Under the pieces are notes generated by a model. It was given only the letters and a program-made list of their open reading frames with translations. It was not told the DNA's origin and did not search any database. Positions 8,135 through 17,196 of a stretch of 30,398 bases of DNA are shown piece after piece. The translations under genes were made by a program, and so were the position numbers. The stretch lies in IMG/VR virus record IMGVR_UViG_3300021961_008390, positions 1 to 30,398 of that record; one strand, given 5' to 3'. This stretch comes from a virus. Positions within the stretch are counted from its first letter, which is position 1. Each line of letters opens with the position of its first letter.

Positions 8135-8317
8135 ATGAACACTAAAAAATTAACATCGGTTAAGGTAGAGGAGGATCTTCTGCAAGAATTTAAAGAGCAA
8201 TGCGTAAGGCATAAATTTTCATTACAAAAGCTTGTAGACAGAGCAATTTTTCTCTATCTTACAGAAGAGAGTTTTAAACAAAAACTCCACACACAGACAA
8301 ATATTAAATTAAAATAG
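8135..8317 (+). CDS. Ribbon-helix-helix-like small DNA-binding protein (putative)
   Basis: A 60-residue protein. 'TSVKVEEDLLQEFKEQCVRHKFSLQKLVDRAIFLYLTE' fits a ribbon-helix-helix: a short strand (TSVKVE), helix A (EDLLQEFKEQCVRH), a turn with Ser, and helix B (LQKLVDRAIFLYL). Such proteins are dimeric repressors of the Arc/CopG type. It is the first gene after an AT-rich likely promoter and lies four bases ahead of the first glycosyltransferase of the island, so it could regulate the island or its own promoter. The fold is a pattern-based inference. Confidence 0.6.
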   Translation: MNTKKLTSVKVEEDLLQEFKEQCVRHKFSLQKLVDRAIFLYLTEESFKQKLHTQTNIKLK

Positions 8318-8321
8318 TTAC

Positions 8322-9764
8322 ATGAAAGAAAAATTTCGTTATGTTAAGAAAGAGGATCGTAAAAAGATTCTTTTGTTATGCGATGATATTAGGATGCATT
8401 CCGGTATCGCAACTATGGCTAGAGAAATTGTTGTAGGAACAGCACACCACTTCAATTGGTTAAATTTAGGAGCAGCAATCAATCACCCTGAAGCAGGAAA
8501 GGGATTTGATATCTCAGCAGAGGTAAATAAGTTTGCAGGTATTGATGACGCCTGGGTAAGGGTACTACCAAATAACGGCTATGGAGATGCAATGCAAATC
8601 AGATCTTTAATTGCTCAAGAAAAACCAGATGCAATTTTTATCTTCACTGATCCAAGATACTGGACTTGGTTATTTGAAATTGAAAGAGAGATTAGGAATG
8701 AAATTCCTTTAATGTACCTAAACATTTGGGATGACTATCCAGCACCTTTATACAATAAGCCTTACTACGAGTCATGTGACTTATTAATGGCAATCTCAAA
8801 ACAAACTAAAAATATTAATGAAATAGTTTTAGGAGAAGCTGCTGAGGGTAAAATACTCAAGTACGTACCTCACGGAATAAATCACGAACACTTCTTTCCT
8901 ATGACTTCGGTAGACCAACTAGAAGCATTAGGTCAATTTAAGAAAGAGTTATTTGGAGGAAAAGATATTGAATTCGTAGCATTCTTTAACTCTAGAAACA
9001 TTAGAAGAAAATCTCCAGGAGATGTAATTCTTTCTTATAGAATGTTCTGTGATTTAATCGGAGAAGAGAAAGCTAAAAAATGTGCTCTTGTAATGCATAC
9101 ACAAGCTGTAGATGAAAACGGTACAGATCTTTATGCAGTACGAGAAGCAATTTGTGATGATAGTTATGTAAATGTATTCTTCTCACAAGAGAGATTAGAT
9201 ACTCCTCAAATGAACTTACTTTATAATATAGCAGACGTTGGAATGCTTATCACTTCGAACGAAGGATGGGGATTATCTTTAACTGAGACTATGATGGCAG
9301 GTAAAATGATTATTGCCAACGTAACAGGAGGTATGCAAGATCAAATGAGATTTACAGATGAGAACGGTAAGTGGATTGACTTTACTCCTGACTTTCCTTC
9401 CAATCATAGAGGAACATATAAGGAGTGTGGAGAGTGGGCAGTCCCTGTATTCCCTTCAAACATTTCAATGGTAGGCTCAGTTCCAACTCCTTATATCTTC
9501 GATGATAGATGTAGACCAGAAGATGTAGCAAAAGCTTTAGAGCAGGTTTATAACATGGGTAAAGAGGAAAGAGACAGAAGAGGAGCCCTAGCTAGAGAAT
9601 GGGTAACATCTAACGAATCAGGAATGTCAGCAAGACAAATGTGCGAGAATGTAATGGATGCAATGGATGAAACATTCGAAAAGTTCAAACCAAGAGCAAG
9701 ATTTGAATTACATAAAATCACAGACAGACCTAAAAAATACATTACACATAAATTATTATATTAG
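8322..9764 (+). CDS. GT-B glycosyltransferase (GT4-like)
   Basis: First gene of the glycan island, 480 residues. It has an N-terminal Rossmann half ('KKILLLCDD', then 'HSGIATMA', the usual Gly-containing acceptor loop), the 'VPHGINHEHF' linker near 182-191, the 'NSRNIRRKSPGD' diphosphate-binding region at 223-234, and the retaining-GT signature EGWGLSLTE (Glu314-x7-Glu322) in the nucleotide-sugar half. The donor sugar cannot be read from the sequence. About 50 extra residues at the C-terminus (430-480) are rich in Lys, Arg and Thr. It is followed after two bases by another GT-B gene. Cytoplasmic; no membrane segments. Confidence 0.88.
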   Translation: MKEKFRYVKKEDRKKILLLCDDIRMHSGIATMAREIVVGTAHHFNWLNLGAAINHPEAGKGFDISAEVNKFAGIDDAWVRVLPNNGYGDAMQIRSLIAQEKPDAIFIFTDPRYWTWLFEIEREIRNEIPLMYLNIWDDYPAPLYNKPYYESCDLLMAISKQTKNINEIVLGEAAEGKILKYVPHGINHEHFFPMTSVDQLEALGQFKKELFGGKDIEFVAFFNSRNIRRKSPGDVILSYRMFCDLIGEEKAKKCALVMHTQAVDENGTDLYAVREAICDDSYVNVFFSQERLDTPQMNLLYNIADVGMLITSNEGWGLSLTETMMAGKMIIANVTGGMQDQMRFTDENGKWIDFTPDFPSNHRGTYKECGEWAVPVFPSNISMVGSVPTPYIFDDRCRPEDVAKALEQVYNMGKEERDRRGALAREWVTSNESGMSARQMCENVMDAMDETFEKFKPRARFELHKITDRPKKYITHKLLY

Positions 9765-9766
9765 TT

Positions 9767-11059
9767 ATGAGCAAACCAACAGTAGTAGTAAGTTGTCCAA
9801 TTGATACTTACTCAGGATATGGAGCAAGAGCAAGAGATTTTGTACAATCAATTATCGACTTAGATAAGTACGATGTAAAGATACTATCACAGAGATGGGG
9901 AGGAACTAGATTTGGATATTTAAAAGATCATAAAAATGAATCTTTATCTTCTAGAATCGTTCCACAATTAACACAGCAGCCAGATATCTGGATTCAGATT
10001 ACAGTACCGAATGAATTTCAAAAGGTAGGTAAGCATAATATTGGAGTAACAGCAGGGATTGAAACAACACTTTGCGATCCTTCTTGGATTCAAGGATGTA
10101 ACAATATGGACTTGGTATTAGTCTCTTCTGAGCATGCTAAAAAGGTATTTCAAGATTCTAAATTCAATATGCAGGATAGTAGAACAGGCCAAATTACCGG
10201 TACAGTAGAGCTTCAAACAAAGGTAGAAGTATTATTTGAAGGAGTCGATATTGAGAAATACGCTCCACTAGCACTTCCTACAGAGTTAAAATTCGACGAA
10301 ATAGATGAAACATTCTGTTTTCTAGCAGTGGGGCATTGGTTACCAGGAGCTTTAGGAGAGGATAGAAAGAATATGGGATATACTATTAAGTCCTTCTTAG
10401 AAACATTTAAAAATAAACCTAAAGGAAAAAGACCAGCCCTATTACTAAAAGTACAAGCAGGTTCAGGAACATCTATTATGGACAGAGAAGAGCTGTTAAA
10501 TAGAATAGATGCAATAAGAAAAACTGTTAAAGGAGATTTACCTAATGTATACTTACTTCACGGTGATATGACTGATGCAGAGATTAATGAACTATACAAT
10601 TACGGTAAAGTAAAAGCAATGGTTTCTTTAACAAAAGGAGAAGGATTTGGAAGACCTTTGCTAGAATTCAGTTTAGTAAACAAACCGATTATAGCATCAG
10701 CTTGGTCAGGACATGTTGATTTTCTTGATAAAGAATTTATAAAATACGTAGGAGGTAATCTAACAAACGTACATCCATCAGCAGCTGTTGATAAGATGAT
10801 CTTAACAGAAAGTCAATGGTTCTCTGCAGATCCAGTACAAGTAGGTCAAGCATTTAAAGATATTTACGACAATTACGATAAATGGAAACCTCTAGCAAAG
10901 AGACAAGGACATAGGAGCAGAACACAATTCTCATACGAAAAGATGAGAGAGACGTTAGATTCTTTTCTAACACAGTATGTACCTGAGTTCCCAAAACAAG
11001 TACAGTTGAAACTACCTCAATTAAAAAAAATAGAATTGCCAAAATTAAAAAAAGTATAG
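9767..11059 (+). CDS. GT-B glycosyltransferase (GT4-like)
   Basis: A 430-residue enzyme, likely adding one sugar from a nucleotide donor. N-terminal half starts 'TVVVSCPIDTYSGYGARARDF', a Gly-rich loop. The C-terminal half has 'AVGHW..GALGEDRKN' (187-202), the 'HGDMTDAEINELYN' step, and the signature EGFGRPLLE (Glu292-x7-Glu300). The C-terminal tail repeats a Leu-Pro-x-Leu-Lys-Lys pattern ('LPQLKKIELPKLKK', about 415-429) that is not part of the fold and may be a membrane- or partner-contacting helix. Expression is probably coupled to the previous gene (two-base gap). Confidence 0.88.
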   Translation: MSKPTVVVSCPIDTYSGYGARARDFVQSIIDLDKYDVKILSQRWGGTRFGYLKDHKNESLSSRIVPQLTQQPDIWIQITVPNEFQKVGKHNIGVTAGIETTLCDPSWIQGCNNMDLVLVSSEHAKKVFQDSKFNMQDSRTGQITGTVELQTKVEVLFEGVDIEKYAPLALPTELKFDEIDETFCFLAVGHWLPGALGEDRKNMGYTIKSFLETFKNKPKGKRPALLLKVQAGSGTSIMDREELLNRIDAIRKTVKGDLPNVYLLHGDMTDAEINELYNYGKVKAMVSLTKGEGFGRPLLEFSLVNKPIIASAWSGHVDFLDKEFIKYVGGNLTNVHPSAAVDKMILTESQWFSADPVQVGQAFKDIYDNYDKWKPLAKRQGHRSRTQFSYEKMRETLDSFLTQYVPEFPKQVQLKLPQLKKIELPKLKKV

Positions 11060-11062
11060 TAA

Positions 11063-11518
11063 ATGGAAACAATGGTAATATGTCCACATTGTGGAGGTAA
11101 TGCTTGCTATGAGCAGCAAATAAACGAAGAAGTAACTACACACTTCTGCTTTGGATGTGGATTTACATCCAGTACATTAATGCAAACAGACAGTAAACTT
11201 GTAAAAGATACATTAGAAAACTCCCCAGAATTATATAAAGACCTTCTATATACAGACGATTTAGGGAAAGTATGGCTTCCAGCTACAATCACTCTTCCAG
11301 GAAAAGGAATGGTATTCTTAGACGGTACATCAAAAGATAACTGGATGTGGTCTGCAGTAAAAGCTATTGAAATCACAGAAGAAGAGAAAGCAAACTTCCC
11401 CAAAGGACAAACACATAAAATGGATATGAAAAACGCTCAAATGTTTGGTCAAAGAGATTTTATGGATGCTTTAGAAGTGATAGGATTCTTTGACGTAGAA
11501 GTTGCAGAATCAGAATAA
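11063..11518 (+). CDS. Zinc-ribbon protein of unknown function within the glycan island
   Basis: A 151-residue protein whose N-terminus holds C7-x2-C10 and C29-x2-C32, a zinc ribbon. The rest (from 'DTLENSPELYKDLL' to the end) has no motif that I recognise; it is soluble and ends acidic. It starts three bases after the previous GT. It is not an obvious sugar enzyme, so it may have been carried along with the island, or may act as a partner or regulator. The start at 11063 is preferred because Met4 would leave only three residues before the first Cys pair, and both are in frame. Confidence 0.75.
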   Translation: METMVICPHCGGNACYEQQINEEVTTHFCFGCGFTSSTLMQTDSKLVKDTLENSPELYKDLLYTDDLGKVWLPATITLPGKGMVFLDGTSKDNWMWSAVKAIEITEEEKANFPKGQTHKMDMKNAQMFGQRDFMDALEVIGFFDVEVAESE

Positions 11519-11535
11519 ATTTCATATCTTTAAGT

Positions 11536-12156
11536 ATGAAAATAAGTTATGCAATAACAGTTTGTAATGAATTGGAGGAAGTGAAAAGACTAGTCAACTT
11601 CCTCCATTCCAACAAACGTGAAGAAGATGAGATAGTAGTACTAGCAGATAGTCCTAAGATGTCTCAAGAGTTACAAGATCAGCTATATAGATTCTCCTCT
11701 GCAAATTGGATCAAATTAATCGAAAGTAAATTTGAAGGACACTTTGCCGATTGGAAGAATAAATTCTTTAAAGTATGCTCAGGAGATTATATTTTTCAAA
11801 TAGATGCTGATGAAATTCCTCATATCAATTTAATTGAAAACTTACCTGGAATGTTAAGTACTAACGATGTCGATATGGTTAGAGTTCCTAGAGTTAACAC
11901 CGTAGAAGGATTAACAGAGGAGCATATTAAGAAGTGGGGATGGAATGTAAATGAAAAAGGATGGGTGAACTGGGCTGACTGGCAAATGAGAATTTATAAA
12001 AATGCTCCTCACATTAAATGGGTTAACAAAGTACATGAAGTATTAGAAGGATTTAAGATTCACGGTATGCTCCCAGTAGAAGAGGAATGGGCTCTATACC
12101 ATCCAAAGACAATCGACAGACAAGAAAGACAGAATAATTACTACAATACTTTATAA
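11536..12156 (+). CDS. GT2-family glycosyltransferase (GT-A fold)
   Basis: A 206-residue enzyme of the GT-A type. It has an N-terminal 'ISYAITVCNELEEVKRLVNFL', the metal-binding DxD as 'FQIDADEIP' (Asp90, Asp92), and a later 'RIYKNAPHIKWVNKVHEVLEG', a common feature of GT2 enzymes of the WaaE/KdtX-like group that act on lipopolysaccharide cores. The resemblance to that group is moderate. It is short, lacking the membrane helices of processive GT2 enzymes. It is followed seven bases later by the 3-dehydrase gene. Confidence 0.82.
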   Translation: MKISYAITVCNELEEVKRLVNFLHSNKREEDEIVVLADSPKMSQELQDQLYRFSSANWIKLIESKFEGHFADWKNKFFKVCSGDYIFQIDADEIPHINLIENLPGMLSTNDVDMVRVPRVNTVEGLTEEHIKKWGWNVNEKGWVNWADWQMRIYKNAPHIKWVNKVHEVLEGFKIHGMLPVEEEWALYHPKTIDRQERQNNYYNTL

Positions 12157-12163
12157 ATCAGTT

Positions 12164-13489
12164 ATGGATAATATTTTAAATTTAGTACAAAAGTATATTA
12201 CAAAGAAAGATAGCGAGAAGAAATGGGTAGCAGGAGAGGACTTAGTTCAATATGCTGGACCTTATTTCGATGGCCAGGAAGCTCAGGCAGTTGTTAAAAC
12301 TATGCTAGAAGGATGGCTGGTTCTAGGAAAAGAAGGAGCAATGTTCGAAAGAAAGTTTCCTAAGAAGCTAGGACATAAGACCGGAGTTATTGTCAATAGC
12401 GGTTCAAGTGCTAATTTACTAATGATGTTAGCTCTAACATCTAAGAGAGGAATGAATTTACCGAAAGGTACAAAAGTAATTACTCCAATAGCAGGATTTC
12501 CTGCAACACTAAGTCCTACTATTCAAGTAGGCTTTACTCCAATCTTTGTTGATATAGAATTAGAATCTTTGAACTTAGATTTAGATCAAGTAGAGCAAGC
12601 ATGTATTGATCATCCAGATGCTAAAGTAATTACCTTTGCTCACGTATTAGGTAATCCACCTAACATGGATCGATTGATGGAGATTATAGAAAAGTATAAT
12701 TTAATACTATTAGAAGACTGTTGTGATGCTTTAGGAACAACTTACGATGGTAAGATGTTAGGATCGTTTGGTAAAATGGCTTCATGCTCATTCTATCCAG
12801 CACATCACATTACAATGGGTGAAGGAGGATTTGTAGCATGTAGTGATCCGCAACTAGAAAAGATCTTAAGAAGCTTCAGAGATTGGGGTAGAGGATGTTA
12901 CTGTCAAGGTAAAGCAAATGCTTTAGAGTGTGGTTCATGTGGTATCAGATTTAGTAACTGGTTACCAAGTCTTCCTAATGAGATCTTTGATCACAAATAT
13001 ACTTACGAAGAGATCGGATACAATTTAAAACCTACAGAGTTACAAGCTGCAATGGGTAATGTTCAGTTAGGTAAGTTAGAAGAGATTGGAGTACTGAGAA
13101 GAAGAAATCATAAAGCAATTGTCGACATCTTTAAGAAGTATGAAGATAAATTTATACTACCAAAAGCTACAGCTAAAGCAGATCCAGATTGGTTTGCAGT
13201 TGCATTAACAGTAAAAGATGGAGCAGGGTTTACAAGATCTGAATTCTGTCAGTTCTTAGAAAAACATAAGATTCAAACAAGACCTTACTTTGCAGGTAAT
13301 ATTATGCTTCAGCCAGGATACTCTCATTTGATTGATCCAAAAGAAGTAATAGAGAAATTTCCAGTATCAAGAAAAGTAACAACAGATACTTTCTTCTTAG
13401 GATGTTCTCCAGTTATTACATTAGAGCAAATAGAGTACATAGGAACAATCGTAGATAAATTCTTTAGTCCAGAAACAATATGGGTATAG
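12164..13489 (+). CDS. RfbH-like sugar 3-dehydrase (E1-type, PLP and Fe-S)
   Basis: Enzyme of the DegT fold that removes the 3-hydroxyl of a nucleotide-linked 4-keto-6-deoxyhexose, the first step to 3,6-dideoxy sugars. 441 residues, the full E1/RfbH length. The usual PLP-binding Lys is replaced by His in 'SFYPAHHITMGEGG' (His214), the hallmark of these dehydrases. Cys187-x57-Cys245-x1-Cys247 then Cys256 (or Cys259) fits the 2Fe-2S site of E1, with spacing off by one at the last Cys. 'FDHKYTYEEIGYNLKPTELQAAMG' is also typical. No E3-type reductase is in the window, so electrons must come from elsewhere. Its last 10 bases overlap 13480. ColD, which acts on GDP-4-keto-6-deoxymannose, lacks the Cys cluster. 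Confidence 0.9.
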   Translation: MDNILNLVQKYITKKDSEKKWVAGEDLVQYAGPYFDGQEAQAVVKTMLEGWLVLGKEGAMFERKFPKKLGHKTGVIVNSGSSANLLMMLALTSKRGMNLPKGTKVITPIAGFPATLSPTIQVGFTPIFVDIELESLNLDLDQVEQACIDHPDAKVITFAHVLGNPPNMDRLMEIIEKYNLILLEDCCDALGTTYDGKMLGSFGKMASCSFYPAHHITMGEGGFVACSDPQLEKILRSFRDWGRGCYCQGKANALECGSCGIRFSNWLPSLPNEIFDHKYTYEEIGYNLKPTELQAAMGNVQLGKLEEIGVLRRRNHKAIVDIFKKYEDKFILPKATAKADPDWFAVALTVKDGAGFTRSEFCQFLEKHKIQTRPYFAGNIMLQPGYSHLIDPKEVIEKFPVSRKVTTDTFFLGCSPVITLEQIEYIGTIVDKFFSPETIWV

Positions 13490-14472
13490 CATTCTTAACA
13501 GAGATGGGATTTGAGGGGAAGATTCCTTCTAACCACTCTAACATGCGAACAGAGTTTGCTTGGATGCATGCATTGGATGCTGATCATAAACGTATATATA
13601 ATTACGGATCAGTGAGAGACTATGACCATGTTTTTATTATATTCCCTAAAGGGAGAGTATATTTAGATGCATGTGGAAGTAAGTTAGTGGATCAAATAAA
13701 TCCTATATCAATGTTACTCTCTTCAAATTTAATAGAAGAGTTAAAACAGTATAACAAAAAAGTATACATAGTACAAGAAGGGCCTCACTGGTTATGGAAC
13801 GATTATGAAATGGTAGACCAAGTACTGTTTTATAATATGCTTACATCCTCAGACGGTATCTTTGCACACAACGAACATGATGTAAAATACTATAAAGGAA
13901 TGTTTCCTAACGTACCTGTGCACGTTATACCTACTCTAATGATTGACTCTATAGTAGAAGATATTCAATCTATTAGAGAAGAAAAGGTTATCATAGGAGG
14001 AAACTTTGCTAGATGGTATGGAGGAATGGAAAGCTTTACAGTAGCACAGAGGTTTGATGTTCCAATATGGGGACAGACTTCTCATGCAATGAGAGATGGA
14101 GAGGATCAATTGGTAAATCATTTACCAAGAGTTATGTGGACAGATTGGATGAAACAGTTAAGTTCATTCAAATATGCTGTACATCTTATGCCAACCATAG
14201 CAGCTGGAACTTTTAGTTTAAATTGTGCATACTTTGGTATACCTTGTATAGGAAATGAGAAAGTAGACACACAGAGACTATGTCATCCAGATCTAGCAGT
14301 AGATGTAGAAGATGTAGAGAAAGCAGCAATGTTAGCTGAAAGATTAAAAAATGATGAAGAGTTCTACAAACAATGTAGTATTACAGCAAAAGATAATTAT
14401 AGAATATATTACAGCCAAGAGTTGTTTAAGCAAAAAATTCTTAGTATATTAAATAGAGATATGCCATTATGA
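13480..14472 (+). CDS. Probable GT-B glycosyltransferase
   Basis: A 330-residue protein. The first half (to about 155) contains 'YDHVFIIFPKGRVYLD' and 'KKVYIVQEGPHWLW'; the second has 'KVIIGGNFARWYGGMES', 'VPIWGQTSH' and 'AGTFSLNCAYFGIPCIGNEKVDTQRLCHPDLAVD', which looks like the sugar-nucleotide-binding half of a GT-B enzyme, where a Gly-x-Pro turn precedes 'IGNE'. It lacks the classical E-x7-E motif, so it belongs to another, less familiar family. It overlaps the preceding gene by 10 bases and the next by four (ATGA), typical of the coupled genes of this island. Confidence 0.65.
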   Translation: MGIAFLTEMGFEGKIPSNHSNMRTEFAWMHALDADHKRIYNYGSVRDYDHVFIIFPKGRVYLDACGSKLVDQINPISMLLSSNLIEELKQYNKKVYIVQEGPHWLWNDYEMVDQVLFYNMLTSSDGIFAHNEHDVKYYKGMFPNVPVHVIPTLMIDSIVEDIQSIREEKVIIGGNFARWYGGMESFTVAQRFDVPIWGQTSHAMRDGEDQLVNHLPRVMWTDWMKQLSSFKYAVHLMPTIAAGTFSLNCAYFGIPCIGNEKVDTQRLCHPDLAVDVEDVEKAAMLAERLKNDEEFYKQCSITAKDNYRIYYSQELFKQKILSILNRDMPL

Positions 14473-15104
14473 GAAAAATTGAATACAGTACAGACATATA
14501 CACCTTCCGAGAACAGTTGCAGAAAGTATTTCGTGTAGATGATTTAACTACGTTAAACGATAACGTTGAAGTTTTTACAAGAGAAGAAGACCAGAGTACT
14601 AGTTGGCATAAACTCTACTATACCTGGGCAAGAACTGAAGAATTTATACAACTATATAGTAACTTTATAGTAAATATAATTAAACCTCTATATAACGAAC
14701 AGGTAGTATTTCAGACAATACCTACATTTAGAGTAGCTTATCCAAACAATATTGCAGTAGGAGAGTACCATAAAGATAAACATTACCGTAACGGCGAATG
14801 GTCAGCTAAGGTGAAAGAGGATAATTTCTACCTACCTTTTACTAATGCATTTGATACTAATACTATTTGGGCTGAATCAGAAGAGGATAAAGGAGATTTT
14901 GCTCCTATGAATTGTAACTATGGGGAATGTATACAGTGGGACGGATGCAATTTAACACACGGAAATAAAATTAACAATACAGGTAAAGCGAGAGTGAGTA
15001 TTGATTTTCGAGTTATTCGACTATCTAACTACATACCTAGCGAACATAGCTCAATCAATACAAAAGCTAAATTCCAGATAGGTGAATACTACCGTGTTTT
15101 ATAG
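14469..15104 (+). CDS. 2-oxoglutarate/Fe(II) oxygenase-like protein (StrG-like)
   Basis: A 211-residue double-stranded beta-helix protein. Metal ligands are seen as H101-x-D103 in 'GEYHKDKHYRNG' and His164 in 'NLTHGNKINNTGKARVSIDFRVI', with Arg175 a candidate for binding 2-oxoglutarate. This pattern resembles the StrG family of streptomycin clusters, whose members also occur in phage and capsule gene clusters. It would hydroxylate or oxidise a sugar or lipid precursor. Starts by ATGA overlap with the GT at 13480. It is the only oxygenase seen in the island. Confidence 0.7.
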   Translation: MRKIEYSTDIYTFREQLQKVFRVDDLTTLNDNVEVFTREEDQSTSWHKLYYTWARTEEFIQLYSNFIVNIIKPLYNEQVVFQTIPTFRVAYPNNIAVGEYHKDKHYRNGEWSAKVKEDNFYLPFTNAFDTNTIWAESEEDKGDFAPMNCNYGECIQWDGCNLTHGNKINNTGKARVSIDFRVIRLSNYIPSEHSSINTKAKFQIGEYYRVL

Positions 15105-15110
15105 TACAGT

Positions 15111-15896
15111 ATGAATTATATAACAACTAACCATAGAGGAGGATTAGGTAATGCAATGTTTAAAATAGCAGCTGCAATATCTATGGCAAAGGATAATAAT
15201 TTAGAATACGTCTTTTCAAAAGAATTTATACGCCCAGGCATTGATCCAGATTATAGAGAATACAGTACAAATGTATTAAGAGATGTACAGTTTATAGACT
15301 GTTTACCTGATCAATATAAAATATGGACAGAACCATCTTTTGCGTACACACCTGTACCTTATCAAAAAGGAAGTAATTTACTTCTTGATGGGTACTACCA
15401 AAGTGCAAGGTATTTTGAAAACAATAAAGAGTTTATAGTAAATTTGTTTGGACCTACACAAGAAATTACTGACCATATTATTTCACAAATCCCAGACATA
15501 GATTCATACGTATCAATCCATGTTAGGAGGGGAGACTATTTAAAGTTTCCTAACCACCATCCACAACAATCTCCTGAATATTTTAAACAAGCGATAGAAC
15601 TACTTGGAGTAGAAAAGACATACTTAATATTCAGTGACGATGTAATAGGATGTGCAGAGCTTTTTGACTTCCTACCTAGTAAACTTTTTATTGATTCAGG
15701 AGCAGATTGGATGGATCTTTATATGATGAGTTTGTGTGAAAGTAATATCATATGTAATAGCACTTTCGGATGGTGGGGAGCTTACCTAAATAACAATCCT
15801 ACTAAAAAGGTAATTGCTCCTATAAAATGGTTTGGAACAGCTTACGCAGATATCGATACATCAGACATATGTCCATTGGATTGGATTAAACTTTAA
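15111..15896 (+). CDS. Alpha-1,2-fucosyltransferase-like (GT11)
   Basis: A 261-residue enzyme with the GT11 motifs in order: 'GGLGNAMF' at 10-17, 'LDGYYQSARYF' at 92-102, the donor-binding 'HVRRGDY' at 137-143, 'YLIFSDD' at 171-177 and 'CNSTFGWWGAYL' at 215-226. GT11 enzymes transfer L-fucose from GDP-fucose to galactose or similar acceptors through an alpha-1,2 bond. Here the donor could be made through the GDP-mannose 4,6-dehydratase at 22954. Seven bases follow the previous gene. Isoleucine is often coded by ATA in this gene, unlike the polymerase and chaperonin genes. Confidence 0.92.
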   Translation: MNYITTNHRGGLGNAMFKIAAAISMAKDNNLEYVFSKEFIRPGIDPDYREYSTNVLRDVQFIDCLPDQYKIWTEPSFAYTPVPYQKGSNLLLDGYYQSARYFENNKEFIVNLFGPTQEITDHIISQIPDIDSYVSIHVRRGDYLKFPNHHPQQSPEYFKQAIELLGVEKTYLIFSDDVIGCAELFDFLPSKLFIDSGADWMDLYMMSLCESNIICNSTFGWWGAYLNNNPTKKVIAPIKWFGTAYADIDTSDICPLDWIKL

Positions 15897-15906
15897 TATA
15901 TAACAA

Positions 15907-16323
15907 ATGGAAAAAATTTATTCAAAAGTAGAGCAAGGAAAACTACTACACATTATCAACAGGTTGGACGAAATTGAAAACAGAACAGAAGTAGTCCCAG
16001 AGGATAACTTTATACAGTGTGCAACACTGAGAATGGAAAAAGGAAAAACATTTCCACCACATAAGCACATAAAGAAAGACAGACATTATCCTGAACAAAT
16101 AGCGCAGGAGTCTTGGATAGTTATATCAGGAAGTGTTAAATGTATCTTTTACGATCTAGATGATACCGTTATTGCAACTCCAATACTTAAACCAGGTGAC
16201 GCGAGCTTTACACTGTACGGAGGACATACCTATGAAATCTTAGAAGATAACACAGTTGTATACGAATATAAGACAGGTCCTTATGAAGGGCAAAAATTAG
16301 ATAAAACTTTTATTAATGGATAA
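15907..16323 (+). CDS. Cupin-domain protein
   Basis: A 138-residue cupin. The metal site is His52 and His54 in 'FPPHKHIKK', Glu68 in 'AQESWIVISGSV' and His107 in 'LYGGHTYEI', with the second conserved Gly turn in 'LKPGDASF'. Small single-domain cupins in sugar clusters may be isomerases (FdtA-like), epimerases or simple metal-binding proteins; the 'QESWIVISGSV' segment resembles WbuC-like cupins of O-antigen loci. Its exact reaction is unknown. The next gene starts within its last eight bases. Confidence 0.75.
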   Translation: MEKIYSKVEQGKLLHIINRLDEIENRTEVVPEDNFIQCATLRMEKGKTFPPHKHIKKDRHYPEQIAQESWIVISGSVKCIFYDLDDTVIATPILKPGDASFTLYGGHTYEILEDNTVVYEYKTGPYEGQKLDKTFING

Positions 16324-17173
16324 ATTTTATAGAATATCACCAACACGCCACGGATGGGGATATGGATACGGTTTCTTTTCAAATTACAGAATTTGTTTAG
16401 AGCAGCTTATATTACATAAAGAAAGCGGTATGGATACAATCCCCTACATAGACTGGTCAGGTACGACATGGGTTGAGGGATTTAATCCTTTTGAGTCAAC
16501 TCATATTGTTAATGATTATAATCCATTCGATCAATGGTTTGATCAACAAATACCACAACCAGGAGATGAAATAATAGAATGTACAATTCCGTCTAACCCT
16601 GATATACTAGACCACAGTAAAGACTATTTTGATAGTCCAGATCAACTACACAGGCAACAATTAGTTGATAAACAATACCTTAAAATAAAGCAGCCAATAC
16701 TTGATAAAGTATCTGCAATATGGGATAAGGAATTTGCAGGACATACAGTTTTAGGGGTAATGGCTAGAGGGACTGAAAATTACTTTCACCACCCGATGTA
16801 CGGCATATTCACTGTAGACGATTATATTAAAGGGATTCAAAAAATCTTGCAAGATAATCCACAAATAACCAAAATATTTCTAGCCAGTGAAGATATGGAG
16901 TATATATCAGCAATGCACGCTGCATTTCCACAGTCGTACTTTATACCAGATGTATTTAGAACAACAGACGAAACAATGGAGTATATGAATGCTGTACATT
17001 GCTGGATGAATGTCTCAACCAAGCGAAACAATCACTGTAAATTGCTAGGGGAAGAAACTATAATACAGACAAAACTTCTCAGTAAATGTGACTACATATT
17101 TGGCAAACACGGAGGTGTAATAGCAGGGTCAGTGTTGTGGAATGAGAAATTAAAACGTATATTTAAGATATAA
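16316..17173 (+). CDS. Fucosyltransferase-like protein (NodZ/O-fucosyltransferase superfamily)
   Basis: A 285-residue protein. 'LGVMARGTENYFHHPMYG' (about 145-162) replaces the 'VHVRRGD' loop that binds GDP in GT11, GT23 and GT65 enzymes; 'KIFLASEDMEYISAMHAAF' corresponds to the following 'DD' strand, and 'LLSKCDYIFGKHGGVIAGSVLW' near the C-terminus to the nucleotide-binding end. It has the same order as the protein at 17717, so the two are distant paralogues. The N-terminal 'HGWGYGYGFFSNYR' is Gly-rich like the start of fucosyltransferases. The donor is inferred to be GDP-linked. Not as certain as the GT11 gene. Confidence 0.65.
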   Translation: MDKFYRISPTRHGWGYGYGFFSNYRICLEQLILHKESGMDTIPYIDWSGTTWVEGFNPFESTHIVNDYNPFDQWFDQQIPQPGDEIIECTIPSNPDILDHSKDYFDSPDQLHRQQLVDKQYLKIKQPILDKVSAIWDKEFAGHTVLGVMARGTENYFHHPMYGIFTVDDYIKGIQKILQDNPQITKIFLASEDMEYISAMHAAFPQSYFIPDVFRTTDETMEYMNAVHCWMNVSTKRNNHCKLLGEETIIQTKLLSKCDYIFGKHGGVIAGSVLWNEKLKRIFKI

Positions 17174-17196
17174 AATACTTTTATAATATTAGCAGT

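Noticed and set aside
11063-11518. Zinc-ribbon protein as a sugar enzyme
   Set aside because: No sugar- or nucleotide-binding motif; only the two Cys pairs are clear, so it is left as unknown.
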